The translations under genes were made by a program, and so were the position numbers. 64,000 nt of DNA. Origin: CBDCNP01 sp965222425 (GTDB taxonomy: Bacteria > Acidobacteriota > Vicinamibacteria > Marinacidobacterales > DATDRI01). The notes under the pieces were generated by a model. It did not search any database, was not told the DNA's origin, and worked only from the letters and a program-made list of their open reading frames with translations. This document shows, piece by piece, positions 59,894 to 64,000 of this stretch; position 1 is the stretch's first letter; every line of letters starts with the position of its first letter. Location: positions 62,001 through 126,000 of the forward strand of contig CBDCTW010000024.1 of NCBI GenBank assembly GCA_965222425.1, given 5' to 3'.

Positions 59894-61731
59894 CTAGTGC
59901 AGGGTCCTTACCTTGCGCTTGACCTCTACCTTCCGCTCACCGAAATTGAGTAGCAACCCTACTTCTTTTCCCGTAGCCACCAAGTAATTTACAAGTGGAG
60001 TCTCATGGGCCTGAATAACTCCTCGAACGGACTTCAAGGGGATGTCCCGGCCGCTGTTGAATTTGGTCGGGTAGCGGCGGCACCTGTAAATACTCTTAGG
60101 CAGCAAACTCATCGCTGTCAAGAGATTTCTGTTTGCTTCTAAGCGCGTGAACGAGAGCGCCCATATGGCGATAGCTTTTGATACGCCGGAACTTTTTCTG
60201 CGCGGTGACGACGCCAAGAGCGGTCCATCGGCGAACCATGAAGGACTCTTCCAACGCTTGACGTTTCTCGATACTCTGCGAATGGTTCCGTTGAGATTCT
60301 CAATGGCGTTCGTCGTGGCAAGAGACTGGCGAAGTAAGGCGGGCGGCGCGAGCTTCACGACCGTGAGTGTTTCTTCCATCCCTTCACGAAGGCTTCCGGC
60401 AGCTTCGTCGTAGCCGTTTCGCTCGAGCCACGACACCAATGCCTGAAGTCGCTTGCGCGCCTTGTCGGCACTCTTGCACTTGTAGGCTTCCTTCATCGTC
60501 TGGAGCACGTAGGCGTGACGAGACTTGGGAAGGTACGAGCGAAGATTTCGGAGTTTATGGATCTGGCACCTTTGGATGACCGCGAGGTCCCCCAAAACGT
60601 CGACGAGTGCCTTGCGGATGCCTTTGCCTCCGTCCACTACGCAGAGAATCGACTCATCGACGCGCAAGCCTCGCTCGAGAAGGTCCTGCAACATCGCGGT
60701 GCACACCCGAGAGTTCTCCGTCGAGCCCAGCCATATACCCAGGGGCACCTTCGTTCCATCTATTGTGATACCTAGAGTTACGACGACGGTCTGTCCGGCC
60801 ACCTCAAGGCCATCCAGCATCAGTGCCGCAAGCTCGAACTCCTCTAGCCGCCGAGACAGGTATTCCTCGAGCTTCTTAGTCGTCTGGCTCACGAGGTGAC
60901 GGCTGGCGGCACTCTCACTCGTGCCACGAGACTTCAACTTGGCCGCGGGTTTGTCCAGACTCGATTCGTAATTTCGGGTCGATACGCCCACCAAGATCTG
61001 ATTCAACACTCGCTCTGGAAGCGGGTCTTCTTCGCGGAAGGCTTCGAAGTGTGGAAGCGACGCCTCCGCGCCCGACTTCGAGCGAACTCGAGGTCGCGAC
61101 ACTTGGATGCGACGACCACCGAAGCCCAGCTCTCCGTTCGTGCTCCCCCAGTGGTTATGAGTTCGCTCCTTCTCGTGCTTGCCCTTGAGCCCCGCGATCT
61201 CCTCGGCGTCCTCTCTGAGCAGTAGGTGCAGAGCTGTCAGTCCTTGCTCGTACACCCATTCCGTCAGATCCGCCTTCGTGGCCGCGATCCCAGCTATTAT
61301 CGGTAGCAGTATCTGACCGACTTGGCCAACTACCTTGCCCGTAGGCGAGTGCGTTTGTTTTCTTACTGGCTTCTTTGATTTCCTAGGCATTGGTGGCTCC
61401 TTGTCCCCCTCTGGAGACGGTTTATTGGCAGACCTATTCTTAGGCCGGCCAAGGAGCCGCAGCTACCCCAAATTCAACATCCGGCGGGACATCCCCGACT
61501 TCAACTCTACAATCACTAAGCCTTCCACGAGGATGTTAGCAGAAAACTCTCCTACGATTTCCCCAGAGTATCGCACCGCGATAGGCTTCTCCGGCTCGGC
61601 TGTTAGATTTTCCTTCGCAACTTGATCAGCATGCACTTCTGATACACGGACTCTATAAAACCGTGACCCATCGTGTTGTAGACTTGATACGCACATCCTA
61701 TAATTTTCTCAGTCAAATCACTGTGTTGCAT
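59894..61731 (-). pseudogene. GxxExxY-family gene interrupted by IS256-type copy 2
   Basis: The gene starts at 61731, MQHSDLTEKIIGCAYQVYNT, with the name-giving motif HGFIESVY. A one-base loss near 61618 shifts the frame to KENLTAEPEKPIAVRYSGEI, VGEFSANILVEGLVIVELKS. The IS sits there; beyond it the frame resumes VRGVIQAHETPLVNYLVATG, KEVGLLLNFGERKVEVKRKV. Removing the IS and one duplicate joins the two exactly in frame. GxxExxY proteins resemble PD-(D/E)XK nucleases; their role is unknown. Confidence 0.85.
60038..61496 (-). mobile_element. IS256-type element, copy 2, with 8-bp target duplication
   Basis: The 1,459-bp element is nearly identical to copy 1 and is flanked by GACTTCAA on both sides. 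It lacks one G at about 60240 (ACCATGAAGG against ACCATGGAAGG), which shifts the transposase frame after KRWKSPS. The transposase therefore loses its last 65 or so native residues and runs on to 59894 through the left flank. It is probably inactive but could be moved by copy 1. Confidence 0.9.
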
Positions 61732-61852
61732 AGAGCAGCCTCCAACTAGGCTATGATTTGCGGGATAAGCTTTCTAGTTTTGCGAGATCCGAATGGCAGT
61801 TAGTCTCTTCTATCCTATAATCCTGTCTAGGGTTTTTTATTTCTTAACTGGA

Positions 61853-62779
61853 TTACATGCGGAAAGCGTAGTACCCGATGCGGCTCCGAACCACGGAGTC
61901 GTCCCGATCGCACCGGATCTGAAGGTGTCTCCAAGCACCATCGGTTTTAGTATTCGTGGACACGTAGCCGATGTTGTATTGGCTCTTGAGCTCGGTGGCG
62001 ATGCGCTCATAGACGCCCGACAAGTCTTTGATTTGCTTCGGTGCAAATGAAGAGGCGCCGGTCTCAGCCGATAACCTCTCGAGCTCGTACTTGGCGTTGG
62101 CGTACTTATGTTTCTTGAGGTCGTCCCCGCTACCGCGAACATAGATGGTGTAGATGAGAACGTCCGTCTTCCGCGCCAACTGCCGGACGTCCTCAAAAGT
62201 CACCAGCGAGCGTGTGTCGTTTCCGTCCGAAAGCACGACGACGGCTTGTCGCTCGTCGCCCTCCCGCCGACGGGACAAACTACGAAGCGCGATGTAGAGC
62301 GCCTCGTAAAGAGAAGTCGCACCTGCCGCCTTCGTCGCTTGGATCGCTTTTGCGACCTTCTCGAAATCCGTCGTGAAGTCCGAGAGGGTCAGCACACGAC
62401 TGTTGAACTCGATGACCTTGACCTGGTCCCCCTCTTTGAGAGAACGTGCGAACCGCACCGCGGCTTCCTGAGCCAGCTCCATCCTCGACTTCATGCTACC
62501 CGAAGTGTCGAGCAGGATGACCATTCGTAGCGGCAGGTCCTCCTTAGAAAACACTCTAATCTCCTGCGCGACGCCGTCTTCATAGATAGTGAAGTGTTCT
62601 AGCTGGAGATCCGTTACCAACCGTTGCTTCTTATCGAAAACGGTCACCGAGAGACTGACCATCTCAACGCTGACACGGAACTGGGCTGTCTGGTTCGATT
62701 TTTGGGCCAACGTTTGCGAAAATACGGAGACAAACGACCCGATGAAACCGATCAAGAAGATTCGCAAGACCATCTTCAT
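61853..62779 (-). CDS. VWA-domain protein of the type common in Acidobacteria
   Basis: I chose ATG 62779 (MKMVLRIFLIGFIGSFVSVF), which begins a signal peptide; the upstream start would place 33 unlikely residues before it. The 308-residue product has an N-terminal segment (VSLSVTVFDKKQRLVTDLQL, FTIYEDGVAQEI) and a VWA domain with a full MIDAS: VILLDTSGSMKSRM, GATSLYEALY and VVVLSDGNDTRS. Such exported proteins are thought to bind protein partners. Its ATG overlaps the stop of the preceding gene. Confidence 0.87.
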   Translation of the reverse strand: MKMVLRIFLIGFIGSFVSVFSQTLAQKSNQTAQFRVSVEMVSLSVTVFDKKQRLVTDLQLEHFTIYEDGVAQEIRVFSKEDLPLRMVILLDTSGSMKSRMELAQEAAVRFARSLKEGDQVKVIEFNSRVLTLSDFTTDFEKVAKAIQATKAAGATSLYEALYIALRSLSRRREGDERQAVVVLSDGNDTRSLVTFEDVRQLARKTDVLIYTIYVRGSGDDLKKHKYANAKYELERLSAETGASSFAPKQIKDLSGVYERIATELKSQYNIGYVSTNTKTDGAWRHLQIRCDRDDSVVRSRIGYYAFRM

Positions 62780-63366
62780 GGTATCCTTCTCAGCATCTCT
62801 TCGGCCTCCGCAATCTCGGCTTCTGCTACTTTCGTCTTCTTGTCGCTCACCCCCAGGTCGTCCGCAGTTCGCACCCAACCCTTGCTTCTCTCGAGCGCTG
62901 CCATCAGTTCAGAACGTTGCTCGTCTCCGAGCCCCCGTCGCCTTTCCAGAGCCACGGCCTTGACCCAACGCGCTTCGGCGGTTGCCGTGAGGACCCCCAG
63001 CTCGGCGTCCGTCGGGTTCAGTCGAGACCAGAAGGAAAGAACACGAGCACTGTCCTTGAGAGCGACGGCTCCCGGTTGTGAGGACAAGCCCCGCGCTAGC
63101 TTCAAACCGTTCCCGGCACTCTGCTCCTCAGAATAAACGTCCATAACCGGAAGGACTAGGGCTAGCAAGAAAGGCATCCCTTGCTCGGACCAGCTGCGCT
63201 CAAATGCAGCGCGCGCCTCTTCCGACGATGGGCGTGAGACACCGATGCGAAGCTCGCCGTGTGCCAGGTGAGAGTATTCAGCCCGACGCGACTTGAGGGG
63301 CGCACCCTTGGCGACTCCCCACAGCCCGACGCGAAGCCAGCCATCCACAATAGCCACCTCACTCAC
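62776..63366 (-). CDS. Hypothetical protein coupled to the VWA gene
   Basis: The frame begins at GTG 63366 (MSEVAIVDGWLRVGLWGVAK) and encodes 196 residues with a hydrophobic stretch (MPFLLALVLPVMDVYSEE) and helical C-terminal half. I do not recognise a family. The residues just before the GTG (SFSPGDSVFV) also read like protein, so the gene may begin upstream, with a frameshift against the preceding gene. It overlaps that gene (GTGA) and the VWA gene (ATGA). Confidence 0.6.
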   Translation of the reverse strand: MSEVAIVDGWLRVGLWGVAKGAPLKSRRAEYSHLAHGELRIGVSRPSSEEARAAFERSWSEQGMPFLLALVLPVMDVYSEEQSAGNGLKLARGLSSQPGAVALKDSARVLSFWSRLNPTDAELGVLTATAEARWVKAVALERRRGLGDEQRSELMAALERSKGWVRTADDLGVSDKKTKVAEAEIAEAEEMLRRIP

Positions 63367-63629
63367 GAAGACCGAGTCGCCGGGAGAGAACGAGCGGGGC
63401 GCGGTCTCATCGCGTAGATCATCTGGACTTCTTCTTTCTCCAAATTCACAATGGCTTCGCTGATCCCTTGAATCTCTCTTTCTTTTCCCAGAGCCCGAAC
63501 GATTCGGTCCTGCAGGACGGCCACGCGCGGAACGGCGAATCGGGCCAGCAGCATGAACTGTAACGCCTCGTCCAGAAGTTTCTCCCTGCTTTCATGGAAA
63601 AGGTGAGCTTGCTCCGGTTTGGTGGACAA
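63363..63629 (-). pseudogene. Hypothetical protein truncated at its N-terminus by an IS3 element
   Basis: The formal start TTG 63629 lies at the edge of the IS3-type element, so the first codons (STKPEQA) are probably IS sequence. The gene proper reads HLFHESREKLLDEALQFMLL then ARFAVPRVAVLQDRIVRALG, an all-helical segment of unknown family. It overlaps the next gene by GTGA and would have headed the operon with the VWA gene. Confidence 0.5.
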
Positions 63630-63634
63630 GTTGA

Positions 63635-64000
63635 TTATGCAATGCGGTTTGCTTCCAAGAGTCTATGTTCGAATTCGATGGGACTGACGTTCCCGAGGGT
63701 TGAGTGCCGTCGCCTCGGGTTGTAAAAGTTGGTGATGTAGTCGACGGTGGCCCATCGCGCCTGCGCTCGAGTTGGCAGAACGAGTCGGTAGAGAGATTCG
63801 GTCTTCAGCGTGCCGAAGAAACTCTCGACGACGGCATTGTCCCAGCAGTCGCCCTTTCGACTCATGCTGCACTCGATTCCGTGGCGTCGCAAGAACGCGC
63901 GGTAGTCTCTGCTCGCGTACTGCACGCCACGGTCCGAATGATGAATCATCCCACGGGGTGGTCGTCGGTGACGCACCGCTATCTGAAGCGCCGAGACAGC
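63635..64000 (-). CDS. IS3-family transposase OrfB, C-terminal part (runs off the window)
   Basis: The frame is open to the window end. It contains the second Asp in MIHHSDRGVQYASRDYRAFL and the catalytic Glu in DNAVVESFFGTLKTESLYRL, followed by YNPRRRHSTLGNVSPIEFE, the signature ending of IS3 integrase-type transposases. The element end is probably near 63605, where TGTCCACCAAACCGGAGCAA is read on the minus strand. It has cut the gene downstream. Confidence 0.9.
   Translation of the reverse strand, partial: AVSALQIAVRHRRPPRGMIHHSDRGVQYASRDYRAFLRRHGIECSMSRKGDCWDNAVVESFFGTLKTESLYRLVLPTRAQARWATVDYITNFYNPRRRHSTLGNVSPIEFEHRLLEANRIA

Noticed and set aside
1..64000. CRISPR array, tRNA or rRNA genes, prophage
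   Set aside because: No regularly spaced repeats, no cloverleaf I could find by eye and no phage structural genes; a tRNAscan or Infernal run would settle the RNA part.

Overview
The window is about 60% GC and gene-dense. It looks like a chromosome segment of a soil- or sediment-type bacterium, most plausibly Acidobacteriota. The pointers are a VWA protein of the type common in that phylum, a small CPCC zinc-ribbon protein, a standalone Lrp-type domain and many small Cys-rich proteins. No rRNA or marker set fixes the taxon, so this is inference. I see no tRNA, rRNA, CRISPR array or prophage.

Layout. 1-2300: ornithine-cyclodeaminase-like and threonine-dehydratase-like enzymes plus a frameshifted DinB protein. 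2300-12830: aconitase, a broken membrane protein next to a decayed TnpB, a SYLF protein, an Fpg/Nei glycosylase, an SDR, CstA and HisRS. 12830-18300: a second TnpB tail, a TrmJ-like methylase, an Lrp-domain protein, an atypical Rho, DUF72, a methyltransferase and a SUMF1-like protein. 18300-24500: ParB-like protein, Cys-rich proteins, a MUG-Fpg-MetB-type operon, an EVE protein, a 44-residue Cys protein, a free archaeal-type ThrRS editing domain, and an OmpA-like protein behind a structured leader. 24500-29930: a cluster resembling hydroxyproline catabolism (DapA-like lyase, NhaC-type transporter, three-subunit FAD/2Fe-2S dehydrogenase). 29930-32100: a MITE, a glycosylase remnant, a Tat/lipoprotein and a split AhpD-like gene with UGA at an active-site Cys position. 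32100-40520: FkbM methyltransferase, leuACD, aldo/keto reductase, second NhaC-type protein and arylamine N-acetyltransferase.

40520-64000 is an accessory, decaying region: two copies of an IS256-type element, two copies of a 0.67-kb internally deleted ISL3 derivative, an IS256-type fragment fused to another gene, and an IS3 end. Between them lie surface-glycan genes (GT39, sulfatase, GT4, GT2, methyltransferases), many truncated or frameshifted, with intact housekeeping genes (polA, an M24 peptidase) among them. Target-site duplications let two interrupted genes be rejoined: a methyltransferase-kinase fusion and a GxxExxY gene. A FecR-type gene can also be rejoined, but it needs one frame correction.

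Caution: several breaks lie in homopolymers (8-C runs near 1873 and 16796), so some pseudogene calls could be consensus errors. Others (IS insertions with duplications, in-frame stops, internal deletions) cannot be explained that way.
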